From positions 18,736 to 82,735 of the forward strand of contig JADJRE010000045.1 in assembly GCA_016712375.1 (NCBI GenBank): 64,000 bases of DNA, read 5' to 3'. Shown piece by piece: positions 47,398 through 57,114 of this stretch. A model generated the notes under the pieces. It was not told where the DNA came from. It saw only the letters and a program-made list of their open reading frames with translations, and did no database searches. The first letter of the stretch is position 1, and each line of letters starts with the position of its first letter. The DNA comes from Rhodospirillales bacterium (GTDB taxonomy: Bacteria; Pseudomonadota; Alphaproteobacteria; Rhodospirillales; Defluviicoccaceae). The position numbers and the translations under genes are program-made.

Positions 47398-48368
47398 TTG
47401 CCGGCAGCGGCTGTCCCGCCCCGCGCCAACCCGCTGCTGCTCGGTCACGGTCGTGCCGAAGCGCAGGTGCGACGCTGGATCGACGAGGGACGGCTCGGCC
47501 ACGCGCTGTTGATCTGCGGCCCTTGGGGAATCGGCAAGGCGACCTGGGCCTTCCGCATCGCCCGCTCCCTGCTTCGCTTGGGAACAGGGACGGCGGACGG
47601 GGGAATTCGCGCTGTGGAAGTGGGGCAGGGGGAGCAGCAGGATCTGCTGTGGACCCCGGCGCGGGTGGCGACGTCGTCGATGCGGCCGATGAGATGAACC
47701 GCAATGCCGCCAATGCGTTGCTGAAAGTCCTGGAGGAGCCTGGGGCGAAATCACTGATCATCCTTGTCGCGCATCAGCCGGGATTGTTACCGGCAACCGT
47801 GCGCTCGCGCTGCCGCCGCGTGGTGCTGCGCCCGCTCGATAACGATGTGCTCGATCGGCTGATCGTTCGCTATCAGCCAGAGGTCAGTGATCCCGACCGC
47901 ACTATCCTGACGACCCTGGCGGAAGGCAGCATTGGATGCGCGCTCGACCTCGCGACGGCCGATGGCCTTAAGGCGTGGCGGACGCTGGCAACGATGTTCG
48001 CCGCGCTCGCCGACGGTGACGACCGGCCGCTCCTTGCCTACGCCTCCGACCCGCCTTCCAGCGATGCGGACGGATTTCGCGTCACCGCGCATCTGCTGTC
48101 CTGGTGGTTGCGGACGCTGGCGCGAGCCGCCGCCGCCGGACCCGGCGACCCCTTCTCGCTGGCTGTGCCCCCGGTGCCGGGTTTAGGCGAGGGTGCTGTA
48201 ATCGTGCGCCGGCTGGCCGCCGCTGGCACCCTTGATCGCTGGCTGAAGGTATGGGACAAGACCCACCGCCTGATAGGCCAGGCAGCGGCCGGGAACCTCG
48301 ATCGCAAGCAGGCCCTGACCACCGTCTTGCTCGACATGCGGTGTGAAGTGTGGGCTGCAACCGACTGA
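47398..48368 (+). CDS. holB: DNA polymerase III delta' subunit (HolB), frameshifted and apparently shortened inside
   Basis: Clamp-loader subunit. The TTG start at 47398 has GGGAGGA 7 bases upstream. The N-terminal part carries NPLLLGHGRAEAQVRRWIDEGRLGHALLICGPWGIGKATWAFRIARSLL (split P-loop) and breaks off at 47697. The C-terminal part, in another frame from about 47630, begins VVDAADEMNRNAANALLKVLEEP and contains LLPATVRSRCRRVVLRPL, then the collar domain to 48368. Between RSLL and VVDAADEMNR there are only about 30 codons, where family members, from memory, have a much longer stretch with the DVR..I / FL motif region. So there is an internal deletion in addition to a frameshift. Because HolB is essential in model bacteria, an assembly fault is suspected. 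Confidence 0.82.
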
Positions 48369-48406
48369 CAGAGCGCGGCTTTCTCCATTTAGATTGAAAC
48401 CGTACG

Positions 48407-49966
48407 ATGACCGGATTGCCCCGCTTTTACGTTACGACGCCAATCTACTACGTCAACGACGTGCCACACATCGGGCATATGTACACGACACTCGCCTGCG
48501 ATGTCATCGCCCGCTTCAAGCGCCTTGATGGGTGGAACGTGCATTTTCTCACGGGCACCGACGAACACGGCCAGAAGGTACAGAAGGCGGCCGCTGCGGC
48601 TGGGATCGACCCGCAGCAGTTCACCGACCGAGTTTCCGCCAACTTCCGCGAGTTGGCGGCAATGATGAAGTTTTCCAACGACGACTTTATCCGCACCACT
48701 GAAGAGCGGCACAAGCGAGCCTGCGCCGCGCTCTGGCAGCGGCTGGTCGAGCGCGATCAGATCTATCTGGAGACCTACGGCGGCTGGTACGCGGTGCGCG
48801 ATGAGGCGTTCTACGCCGAGAGTGAACTGGCGACCGACGGCCAGGGCGGGAGGCTGGCACCGACCGGTGCGCCGGTCGAGTGGGTGGAGGAGCCCAGCTA
48901 CTTCTTCCGTTTGTCGGCATGGTCGGAACGGCTGCTGCGCTTCTACGAGGCCAATCCAGACTTCATCCTGCCGACCTCGCGCCGCAATGAAGTGATCAGC
49001 TTCGTCGAAGGCGGCCTGCAGGACCTGTCGATCTCACGGACAACGTTCGACTGGGGCATTCCGGTACCGGGCGATCCGGCGCACGTTATGTACGTCTGGC
49101 TTGACGCGCTGACAAACTACCTTACGGCGTCGGGATTTCCCGACATCGAGGGCGAGGACTTCCGCGCGTGGTGGCCGGCAGACCTGCACATGGTCGGCAA
49201 GGATATTCTGCGTTTCCACGCAGTCTATTGGCCGGCGTTCCTGATGGCGGCCGAACTCATGCCGCCGAGGCGGGTCTTCGCCCATGGCTGGTGGACCAAC
49301 GAGGGGCAAAAAATCTCCAAGTCGCTGGGCAATGTCATCGACCCCCAGGACCTCGTCGAGCGCTACGGCCTTGATGCGGTGCGCTACTTCATGCTGCGCG
49401 AGGTGCCTTTCGGCCAGGACGGTGACTTCTCGCACCGGGCGATGGTCGGGCGGATCAACGGCGACCTGGCCAACGACTTCGGCAATCTGGCGCAGCGGGT
49501 ACTGTCGATGATCGGCCGCTACTGTGACGGACGAATTCCAGTGCCGGCTGGTTTCACCGAACAGGATAGAGCCTTGCTGGATGCGGCCTCGGGCGTATTG
49601 CTTGATCGGATGCGCACGCTGCTGGACCGGCAGGTGCTGCACAGCGTGCTGATCGAAGTATGGGAAGTCATCGCTGACGCCAACCGCTACGTCGCCAGAC
49701 AGGAGCCCTGGACATTGCGTAAGACGGATACGGAGCGGATGCAGACCGTGCTGTTCGTGGCGACAGAGACGATCCGTCGGCTTGCTACGCTGACGCAGCC
49801 GTTCATGCCGGACGCTTGCGCGCGCATGCTCGATCAACTGAGTGTCCCGGCGGATCGTCGAGGTTTCGCGACGATTTTGGCGGATGACGTCCTGGTGCCG
49901 GGAACGCCACTGCCGGCTCCGGTCGGGGTGTTTCCGCGCTTTGTCGATCAGGATCCGTCTGCCTGA
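48407..49966 (+). CDS. metG: Methionyl-tRNA synthetase
   Basis: 519-residue class I aminoacyl-tRNA synthetase. HIGH motif as PHIGHMYTTLACDVIARF, the KMSKS equivalent as GQKISKSLGNVIDPQDL, GTDEHGQKVQKAA and VWLDALTNY are in the expected order, and the C-terminal anticodon-binding helices follow. It lacks the four-cysteine zinc knuckle and the C-terminal dimerisation domain found in longer MetG proteins, which is the usual short alphaproteobacterial type. Start ATG 48407. Intact. tatD follows after 16 bases. Confidence 0.95.
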   Translation: MTGLPRFYVTTPIYYVNDVPHIGHMYTTLACDVIARFKRLDGWNVHFLTGTDEHGQKVQKAAAAAGIDPQQFTDRVSANFRELAAMMKFSNDDFIRTTEERHKRACAALWQRLVERDQIYLETYGGWYAVRDEAFYAESELATDGQGGRLAPTGAPVEWVEEPSYFFRLSAWSERLLRFYEANPDFILPTSRRNEVISFVEGGLQDLSISRTTFDWGIPVPGDPAHVMYVWLDALTNYLTASGFPDIEGEDFRAWWPADLHMVGKDILRFHAVYWPAFLMAAELMPPRRVFAHGWWTNEGQKISKSLGNVIDPQDLVERYGLDAVRYFMLREVPFGQDGDFSHRAMVGRINGDLANDFGNLAQRVLSMIGRYCDGRIPVPAGFTEQDRALLDAASGVLLDRMRTLLDRQVLHSVLIEVWEVIADANRYVARQEPWTLRKTDTERMQTVLFVATETIRRLATLTQPFMPDACARMLDQLSVPADRRGFATILADDVLVPGTPLPAPVGVFPRFVDQDPSA

Positions 49967-49982
49967 TGAGGCCGGTGAAGCA

Positions 49983-50771
49983 ATGCTGATCGACAGCCAC
50001 TGCCACCTGGATCACGCTGATTTCGAAGGCGAAATCGAGGCGATCATCGCCAGAGCTCACCAAGCCGGCGTAATGGTGATGCTGAGCATCTCGACGTCGC
50101 TGCGGGATTTCCCCCGGGTTCTGGAGATCGCGGAGCGAAATGCCGGCGTGTTTTGTACGGTCGGGGTGCATCCGCACGACGCGGCGGCCGAGGCGACGGT
50201 AACGACGGCCGACCTGGTGCGCTTGGCAGCGCATCCAAAGGTCGTCGGCATTGGTGAATGCGGGCTCGATTTCTTCTACAACAGAAGCCCGCAAGATGTT
50301 CAGAAACATGTCTTTCGCGCGCACATACGGGCGGCACGCGAGACCGGGCTGCCGCTGGTCGTGCACACCCGCGACGCTGATGACGTGATGGCCGCGATCC
50401 TCATTGAGGAGCAGGCCGCGGGCCATTTCGGCGGCGTTCTGCATTGCTTCAGTTCCGGTGCGGCGCTGGCGGAGACGGCGATCCGGCTAGGTCTCTACAT
50501 CTCGTTTTCGGGCATCTTGACGTTCAAGAAGAGCGAGCCGCTGCGAGCCATCGCGCAAATGCTGCCGCTCGATCGTCTGCTGGTCGAGACGGATGCGCCT
50601 TACCTGGCGCCGGTACCAATGCGGGGCCGGCGAAACGAGCCCAGCTTCGTCGGCCATACGCTCGCGTCGCTGGCTGTCTGTCGAAACGAGACGGTGGCGA
50701 GCTTGACGGCGGCCACAGGCGCCAACTTCCGACGATTGTTCGCCAAGGCGGCAATTCCGGCATCGGAATGA
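49983..50771 (+). CDS. tatD: TatD-family metal-dependent deoxyribonuclease
   Basis: 262-residue TIM-barrel hydrolase: MLIDSHCHLDHADFEGE (first metal His pair), VGVHPHDA, VGIGECGLDFFYNRSPQDVQKHVFRAHIRAARETGLPLVVHTRDADDD-type segment, LHCFSSG, and LLVETDAPYLAPVPMRGRRNEPS with the catalytic Asp. Family members have 3'-5' DNA exonuclease activity and a role in DNA repair or fragmentation. ATG 49983 chosen; upstream sequence overlaps metG in another frame. Last gene of the conserved plus-strand run; beyond it composition and strand change at the terminase remnant. Confidence 0.92.
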   Translation: MLIDSHCHLDHADFEGEIEAIIARAHQAGVMVMLSISTSLRDFPRVLEIAERNAGVFCTVGVHPHDAAAEATVTTADLVRLAAHPKVVGIGECGLDFFYNRSPQDVQKHVFRAHIRAARETGLPLVVHTRDADDVMAAILIEEQAAGHFGGVLHCFSSGAALAETAIRLGLYISFSGILTFKKSEPLRAIAQMLPLDRLLVETDAPYLAPVPMRGRRNEPSFVGHTLASLAVCRNETVASLTAATGANFRRLFAKAAIPASE

Positions 50772-50789
50772 AAATCGGCTAATATTTTT

Positions 50790-50805
50790 CATAATACATA
50801 TTATG
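50790..50805. repeat. AT-rich inverted repeat at the tatD / prophage-remnant border
   Basis: CATAAT and ATTATG flank ACAT, preceded by AATATTTTT. It lies between the convergent ends of tatD and the terminase large-subunit gene and is the only AT-rich spot there. It could terminate transcription or mark an old junction. Confidence 0.35.
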
Positions 50806-50842
50806 CGGTCTTTGCGACAATCTGCCTTGGTCGGTCAACTCG

Positions 50843-52411
50843 TCAACGTGATCGCCGGAGGGCCGCGTTGCGGCGTGGCGCGAGCAGATGCCGCGATATC
50901 GCCATTACCATCGCGACAAGCAGATCGATGCGCTCGACGCTCTTGCTCTTGCTGGGACGAATTTCACCGCTTGCGTCGACGTGGGCGATCGCATTGCCGG
51001 CACACCAACGCAGCACCGGGTTGCCGCCATGGCGAAGCAGACCATCGGCGAGAACTCTTTCGAGCTCGCGTGCCGGTGCGTTCATCGCTCCGTTGCTCTG
51101 AGCGATCGGTACGCAGTTGATGCCGTCGTTGATCAGCTGGTTGACCAGCATCGATGAGTTCCAGCGGTCATAGGCCAGTTCCCGCAGTCGAAACTGCCGC
51201 CCAACCTCCAGGATCTTGTTGCGAACGACAGCGTGATCGATCGTGTTTCCTTCGGTGGCGATCAGAAAACCCTGCTCCACCCAACAGGAATAGTCGACCC
51301 GATCGCGTCGCTGTCGCTGCCTGATGGTTTCAGCCGGACAAAACGCGTACGGCAGCACCGTGTAACCGCCGTCGATGTCGCGGAACACCAGAACCAGCGC
51401 GGTCAGGTCGGTGGTGGTGCTGAGATCGAGTCCGGCATAACATTCGCGTCCTGCGAGAGCCGCAAGGTCAAGCGGCCGACCGTCGCAGCCATCCCAGCTT
51501 TCCATATTGAGCCAGCGCACCCGCTCCTGTCCCCAGATGTTCAGGTAGAGCTGGCGGAAGGTGCCGGCGAAGCCGGGCGTCTGCTGTGCGCGGCGATATT
51601 CGTCGGCGATGAATTCCTCGGGGATACTGACGCCGATCCCTGGATGGGCGGCCCGCCAGACATCTGGATCGCGCCAGTCGGCATCCGGCTGAGCGCCAAA
51701 GATCTTTACCAGCCAAGCCGGATCGTCGACCATGCCGGAGCTGACCCGCGACGCGTAGTCGTGCAGTTCCCAGGCCAGCGAGGTTCGCTCTGAGCCTGCC
51801 GCCGTGGCGTAGAGCGTGACCGGTTGTGAGCGCGCCGCCATGCTGGTGATCAGCCTGTCGTGCAGCTCGCGCGTTGGCTGCAGGTAGACGTCGTCAAACA
51901 GCAGGCAAGATATGTTTCCGCCGGTAACGGCTTCCTGACGTGACGAAATAACCCGCAGGTGCGCATCCTTGTAGACGAGCCGGTGACGATAAGCACCGCA
52001 AACGCTTGCAAGATCCGGATCCCGCAATACCATTTCACGGGCGATGTTGAAGCAGACACTGGCATGCTCGGCGTTGCCAGCTGCGATGACGACTTCCGCC
52101 CCTGGTTCCGGATCGACTACCAGCATGTAGAGGCCGAGGGCGGCAAGGAACGTCGTCTTGCCCGCTTTACACGGCGCCTCCAGCCACACGTACCGATGGC
52201 GTCGGGTGCCGTTGGGACGCTTCCAGCCGAACAGCTCGCGCGTCAGGTCGCGCTGCCAGGAGGCCAGCCGTAGGGGCTGGCCCGCCAGTGGGCCTTTGAC
52301 GTGCTGACAGAATTCTTCCAGGAAGAACGCGGCGCGCTCTGCCTCCTGATCGCTGAACCAGAAGTCGCTACTTAAAAAGGTTGCGTCGGGCTCCGGAGAT
52401 ACTCGGGGCAA
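50843..52411 (-). CDS. Phage terminase large subunit
   Basis: 522-residue TerL-type packaging motor. Residues about 75-90 hold the Walker A-like APCKAGKTTFLAALGLYML; a Walker B-like segment reads CLLFDDVYLQ, and the C-terminal nuclease begins with ECYAGLDLSTTTDLTALVLVF (metal Asp). The middle WGQERVRWLNMESWD is typical of the terminase_1/YmfN family. It packages phage DNA into proheads in complete prophages, but here no portal, capsid, tail, integrase or lysis gene is adjacent. Its start overlaps the end of the small-subunit gene by 44 bases. Intact frame over 1.5 kb suggests recent arrival or continued use. Confidence 0.88.
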   Translation of the reverse strand: MPRVSPEPDATFLSSDFWFSDQEAERAAFFLEEFCQHVKGPLAGQPLRLASWQRDLTRELFGWKRPNGTRRHRYVWLEAPCKAGKTTFLAALGLYMLVVDPEPGAEVVIAAGNAEHASVCFNIAREMVLRDPDLASVCGAYRHRLVYKDAHLRVISSRQEAVTGGNISCLLFDDVYLQPTRELHDRLITSMAARSQPVTLYATAAGSERTSLAWELHDYASRVSSGMVDDPAWLVKIFGAQPDADWRDPDVWRAAHPGIGVSIPEEFIADEYRRAQQTPGFAGTFRQLYLNIWGQERVRWLNMESWDGCDGRPLDLAALAGRECYAGLDLSTTTDLTALVLVFRDIDGGYTVLPYAFCPAETIRQRQRRDRVDYSCWVEQGFLIATEGNTIDHAVVRNKILEVGRQFRLRELAYDRWNSSMLVNQLINDGINCVPIAQSNGAMNAPARELERVLADGLLRHGGNPVLRWCAGNAIAHVDASGEIRPSKSKSVERIDLLVAMVMAISRHLLAPRRNAALRRSR

Positions 52412-52820
52412 CGGACGCGCCTCCTGTTATGCCGAGCTGTTTCGCGAGATGGCGTGCCGAGGTCCAGCCCTGTTCGGCATCCTGAACGGCGGGATGGCGA
52501 CGCCGGATCATCGAGCCGCCGCCGGTCGTCGAGTGGTAATAGCGGCCCTCTATAGCCAACGTTTGCTCGGCGCGAACTGCTCGCGCGACGGCATTGCAGT
52601 ATCCGGCCAGCAAAGTTCGCAGCCCTACTGAAGCGGATGCCTCAGGTAGCGAACCTGAGACCCGCACCCACTCCTCCCGCGCGATGTCGTCGAGGAGAAA
52701 GGGCGGCGGCTGGGTATCAATAATGGACAACCGCTGATGTTGCGGCGCTGCACCCGCCAGCGGGACTACCGGCTGCGGGAGGCGCTTGCGCCGATGAAGG
52801 GTGATGGGATCAATGCTCAT
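52368..52820 (-). CDS. P27-family phage terminase small subunit
   Basis: 150-residue DNA-recognition partner of the large subunit. The P27-like core runs PPPFLLDDIAREEWVRVSGSLPEASASVGLRTLLAGYCNAVARAVRAEQTLAIEGRYY, then HPAVQDAEQGWTSARHLAKQLGITGGA and the C-terminal RRNLFK, closely following family order. The ATG at 52820 with GGGAAAG upstream is preferred to an upstream start at 52958, whose extra residues are low complexity. Transcribed ahead of, and overlapping, the large subunit. Confidence 0.82.
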   Translation of the reverse strand: MSIDPITLHRRKRLPQPVVPLAGAAPQHQRLSIIDTQPPPFLLDDIAREEWVRVSGSLPEASASVGLRTLLAGYCNAVARAVRAEQTLAIEGRYYHSTTGGGSMIRRRHPAVQDAEQGWTSARHLAKQLGITGGASVAPSISGARRNLFK

Positions 52821-53462
52821 CGTCTTTCCCCGTACTGTCATCGGTTGTTGTTGCGATGTTGGCGTGCGGTCTTCAGAGCGATCGGCCGATAGCGGGTCGG
52901 ACCTCCTTTTGTTCGCTTCCCGCTGCTGCATCACCTGGGCGAAGCGGTAATAAGGCAATCGGGCAACGATCGAGGTCGGTGACAGGGCCTGTGCAAGCGC
53001 TGCAGATGCAGCGATGACAGCCGACGCTCTCGAGGTACTTGCTGTCGAGGTCGCGGTGCGGGCTCAACGTCCGACGGTCGAGCGGGCTTTTGCGGCTGTT
53101 CTCCCCTCGCATGGACTGAAAATCTACTCCACTCAGAACCATCTGCCTTGTACGATTCAAAGGCGACACCGCCGGCGAAAGCGCCGGATGGCGAAGTCAA
53201 ACCCTCATATGAGGTATGTGAGGCGCAGCATACACGAATGAGCCAAGAGAAGAAGACTGTTTTTTATAGGCCGGTAATGGGCTGATATACCCCATGTGGG
53301 GATTGTGTGAGATGTCCGGACTCCCGCCCTTTTGGCAGGATTAACCTCCCCTCGGTGCAGCCGGCGGCAGGCTTCCGCGCAGACTTGCCCATGTCGCTGT
53401 CGTTGCGAAATATGATAGAGGTTCGTGTGCGTTACCGGGGTCTATTCGAGGTCGCAGGCTGA
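52821..53462. other. Region between the terminase small subunit and gltX
   Basis: 642 bases without a confident gene. The minus-strand frame 52873-53169 contains several cysteines (CHRCICSACTGPVTDL) and a Ser/Arg-rich part; it may be a decayed phage gene, but I cannot assign it. Around 53200-53320 the sequence turns AT-rich and holds the palindrome at 53203-53214 and the near-palindrome CCCCATGTGGGG at about 53291-53302, plausible gltX regulatory DNA. Confidence 0.5.
53203..53214. promoter_or_regulatory. Perfect 12-bp palindrome upstream of gltX
   Basis: CCTCATATGAGG is self-complementary. It lies 250 bases upstream of gltX and about 380 upstream of the divergent terminase start, in AT-rich DNA, as expected of a dimeric repressor operator. 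Could control the divergent phage genes. No regulator gene is adjacent. Confidence 0.35.
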
Positions 53463-54920
53463 ATGTCCACCGTCACCCGTTTTGCCCCCTCCCCCACCGG
53501 CTTTCTGCACATCGGCGGCGCCCGCACGGCTTTGTTCAACTGGCTGTACGCGCGCAACCGCGGCGGAAAATTCCTGCTGCGAATTGAGGACACCGATCGG
53601 CAGCGTTCGACCACTGCTGCCATCGACGCGATCATCGACGGCTTGCGCTGGCTCGGCCTTGACTGGGACGGCGAAGCGGTGATGCAGTCCGAGCGCGCCC
53701 CGCGGCACGCCGCGGCCGCCTTGCATCTGTTGGAGTCCGGCCATGCTTACCGCTGCTGGGCGACGGTCGAGGAACTCGCGGCGATGCGCGACCGGGCGAA
53801 GGCGGAAGGCCGGCCCTATGGCTACGACGGCCGCTGGCGCGATCGTGATCCGGCGGAAGCGCCGGAAGGCGTGCCCCCTGTCATCCGCCTGCGCGCACCC
53901 TCGGGCGGCGAAACACGTATCCGCGACCTGGTACAGGGCGAGGTGGCGGTCGCCGACGCTCAGCTCGACGACATGGTGCTGTTACGTGCCGACGGCACTC
54001 CCACTTATATGTTAGCGGTCGTCGTCGACGACCACGATATGGGCGTAACGCACGTGCTCCGCGGCGATGACCACCTCTCGAACACCTTCCGACAGTACCA
54101 ACTGTACAAGGCGTTCGGATGGTCGCCGCCGGAGTTTGCCCACGTGCCGCTTATCCACGGCGCCGACGGGGCCAAGCTTTCAAAGCGGCACGGTGCTCTT
54201 GGCGTGGACGCCTACCGGGACATGGGCTACCTTCCAGAAGCGTTGTGCAACTACCTCCTGCGGCTGGGATGGAGCCACGGTGACGACGAAATCATCGAGC
54301 GGGATCAGGCGGTGGCGTGGTTCGATCTGGCGGCGATCGGCCGCTCACCCTCCCGCTTCGACTTTGCCAAGCTCGACCACCTGAACGCTCACTACCTGCG
54401 CCGCGCCGATCCCGATCGACTTGCCGGGCTAGTCGAGGCGGCAATGGAGAAGCGGCGCGGTGGTCCGCTGTCGGCCGCGGCATCCGAGCGCCTGCGGCGT
54501 GGATTGCCCGGCCTCCGGGATCGAGCCAAAACGATCGTCGAACTTGCCGACAACGCGATGCTCTACGCCGACGACGGGCTGCCGCCGATCTCCGGCAAGG
54601 CACGCTCGGTCCTGAGCGAAACGGCACTCGATCGGCTGCGAAGGTTGCAACCGGTACTGGAGCGGCAGGCCGACTGGACGGCGGCCGCACTCGAACGGAC
54701 GGTGCGGGATCATGTCGCAACCGCCACTTATGATCCGCCGGCGAAGTTGGGCGATCTCGCCCAGCCGTTGCGGGCGGCACTCACCGGTGCCACCGTTTCG
54801 CCGCCGATCTTCGACGTCATGGAGACCCTGGGTCGCGACCTGTGCCTTGTCAGGCTGGCAGGCGTGCTGCAACCGGGAAATACAATGGGGGAGACGACTG
54901 CGCGGACCGTCTCCGCTTGA
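53463..54920 (+). CDS. gltX: Glutamyl-tRNA synthetase
   Basis: 485-residue class I synthetase. RFAPSPTGFLHIGGARTALFNWLYAR is the HIGH region; GAKLSKRHGALGVDAYRDMGYLPEALCNYLLRLGW carries the KMSKS-type KLSKR. The central catalytic IRDLVQGEV and the helical anticodon-binding C-terminus follow. Alphaproteobacteria often have two GltX paralogues, one serving tRNA-Gln for later transamidation; which one this is cannot be told. Start ATG 53463. citrate synthase follows 75 bases later in the same direction. Intact. Confidence 0.95.
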   Translation: MSTVTRFAPSPTGFLHIGGARTALFNWLYARNRGGKFLLRIEDTDRQRSTTAAIDAIIDGLRWLGLDWDGEAVMQSERAPRHAAAALHLLESGHAYRCWATVEELAAMRDRAKAEGRPYGYDGRWRDRDPAEAPEGVPPVIRLRAPSGGETRIRDLVQGEVAVADAQLDDMVLLRADGTPTYMLAVVVDDHDMGVTHVLRGDDHLSNTFRQYQLYKAFGWSPPEFAHVPLIHGADGAKLSKRHGALGVDAYRDMGYLPEALCNYLLRLGWSHGDDEIIERDQAVAWFDLAAIGRSPSRFDFAKLDHLNAHYLRRADPDRLAGLVEAAMEKRRGGPLSAAASERLRRGLPGLRDRAKTIVELADNAMLYADDGLPPISGKARSVLSETALDRLRRLQPVLERQADWTAAALERTVRDHVATATYDPPAKLGDLAQPLRAALTGATVSPPIFDVMETLGRDLCLVRLAGVLQPGNTMGETTARTVSA

Positions 54921-54995
54921 TGCTGAAAAAGCGGGAGCGGCCCGCCGCCTCGCGATCACAACAATATGTTGGTGTAGAAAAAGGGATTGCCACCG

Positions 54996-56317
54996 ATGAG
55001 TGAAAAGGCGGCTGCTCAGACGACGAACCACACGGTTACGCTGATCGACAACGCCACCGGTCGGCGCTTCGAACTGCCGATACTGAAGGGCTCGACCGGA
55101 CCGGATGTGATCGACGTTCGTAAACTTTACCAGGATACCGGTTATTTCACGTTCGATCCTGGCTACACGTCGACCGGGAGCTGTGAATCGTCGATCACCT
55201 ACATCGATGGCGACGCCGGCGTGCTGCTCTACCGCGGCTATCCGATCGAGCAGCTGGCCGAGAACTCCGACTTCATGGAGTGCTGCTATCTGCTGCTCTA
55301 CGGCGATCTGCCGACGGCCGAGCAGAAGCGCAAGTTCGAGCACGACATCACCTACCATACGATGGTGCACGAGCAGATGCACAAGTTCATCGAGGGACTG
55401 CGCCGCGACGCGCACCCGATGGCGGTGATGGTGGGAATGGTCGGCGCGTTATCCGCTTTCTACCACGACTCCACCGACATCACCAATCCACGGCACCGGA
55501 TGGTCGCATCATACCGGATGATCGCCAAGATGCCGACGCTGGCGACCTGGGCCTACAAGTATTCGATCGGGCAGCCGTTCGTCTATCCGCGCAACGACCT
55601 GCGGTACTCCGAGAATTTTCTGCACATGATGTTCGCCACGCCGTGCGAGCCTCCAAGGTTAACCCGGTTCTGGCGAAGGCGATGGACCGGATCCTGATCC
55701 TGCATGCCGACCACGAACAGAACGCGTCGACTTCGACGGTGCGGCTCGCCGGGTCCTCCGGCGCGAACCCGTTCGCCTGCATCGCCGCCGGCATCGCGTC
55801 TCTGTGGGGCCCAGCACACGGCGGCGCCAACGAGGCGGTGCTGAAGATGCTGGCCGAGATCGGCGACAAGCGGCGCGTGCCGGAATACGTCAAGCGCGCC
55901 AAGGACAAGGATGATCCGTTCCGGCTGATGGGCTTCGGCCACCGCGTCTATCACAACTACGACCCACGTGCCCGGATCATGCGGCAGTCGTGCAACGAAG
56001 TGCTGGACGAACTGGGCGTGCGCGACGAGCCGCTGCTCGAACTGGCGATGGAACTTGAGCGGATTGCCCTCGAAGACGAGTATTTCGTCAGCAAGAAGCT
56101 ATATCCGAACGTCGATTTCTACTCCGGCATCATCTTCCGGGCGAGGGGCATTCCGATTTCGATGTTCACCGTGCTGTTCGCCGTCGCGCGTACCGTCGGC
56201 TGGGTGGCGCAGTGGAATGAGATGATCGAAGATCCGACCCAGAAGATCGGCCGCCCCCGCCAGCTCTACGCCGGCGCAACCAAGCGCGAGTTCAAGCAAC
56301 TGGCGCAGCGGGGTTAA
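54996..56317 (+). CDS. gltA: Citrate synthase, frameshifted
   Basis: Condenses acetyl-CoA and oxaloacetate in the TCA cycle, the sink for acetate brought in by the symporters at the window start. Family features: N-terminal ELPILKGSTGPDVIDVRKLYQDTGYFTFDPGYTSTGSCESSITYIDGDAGVLLYRGYPIEQLA, then YSENFLHMMFATPCE. The frame breaks at about 55649: it reads PPRLTRFWRRRW-stop at 55697, whereas one added G gives ASKVNPVLAKAMDRILILHADHEQNASTSTVRLAGSS (catalytic His in HADHEQ) and continues with GPAHGGANEAVLKML and MGFGHRVYHNYDPRA to 56317. Repaired length is about 440 residues, normal for the type I hexameric enzyme. ATG 54996 chosen. Confidence 0.93.
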
Positions 56318-57114
56318 GCGGCGGGGAAGTGGCGAACGAACCGCCGCCCTCCCCTGCCCCCACCGACGGCATTTAATGTGGCATCGGCGCCGCCATCACT
56401 TGCCAAAGGCAGCCAGCCGAAGGTTGGCTCCTGCGGCGGGGCGGCTAGTGGTAAGCACTTGCAATCGACCGCGGGGGGCTGACAACGCAAGAGATGGTAC
56501 AGTCGGCAATATGGAAGCCAACCCAACGTCCTTTGCCACGGCCAATCCGCTTTTTGCTTTTTATCTCCGCCAGCCGGCTTCTGACCCTTTCCCGCTACCT
56601 CCAGCTTGCTGAGCCAAGCATCCGTCGAATTGCGACGATGGCGCGTGCGCAACCCGCCGCTGCGGCCCGTCAAGCAGGACGTTGCCCGCGGTGTCATGGT
56701 GACGCCGTCCGCTTGATCCACGTAGCGGGTGCGCAACCGGCGCGGCCGATCTCATTGCCTCCGCATACCCCGGCGTTGTGACTGCCGCGATTGGCTCCCG
56801 CCAGAGAGCCGTCAGATAACAGCGCAATGTGCGCTCCACCTGTCGTGTCGGTCGCCGCGCCGGTCTTCGAGCCGCTTGCCGTCGCCACGCGCGCACCCGC
56901 TAATGCATCAAGGCAGCGCACGATCGGCTACAATTGCTGGCGAATTTTCCGCAAATAGTCAGCAAAGCTAATCATAATGTTCAGCTAATATTTTCAATAA
57001 CCATACGTAAATATAACTTTTGCCTCATCATAGTGAATAATGTAAAAAAATGTTGCTCCACAGAATGCGCGGCTGAACGAGAGAACAAACTGCCTCTATC
57101 TAAGGTACGGCCAC
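56318..57114. other. Long intergenic region gltA to RTX gene
   Basis: 797 bases. The first 600 are GC-rich with several overlapping short open frames on both strands, none convincing. Bases 56930-57060 are markedly AT-rich (runs such as TAAATATAAC and GTAAAAAAATG) and probably hold the promoter of the RTX gene. I see no RNA gene or mobile element. Confidence 0.5.

Noticed and set aside
53014..53241. 75-codon open frame upstream of gltX
   Set aside because: Arg-rich, no ribosome binding site, crosses the presumed operator region.
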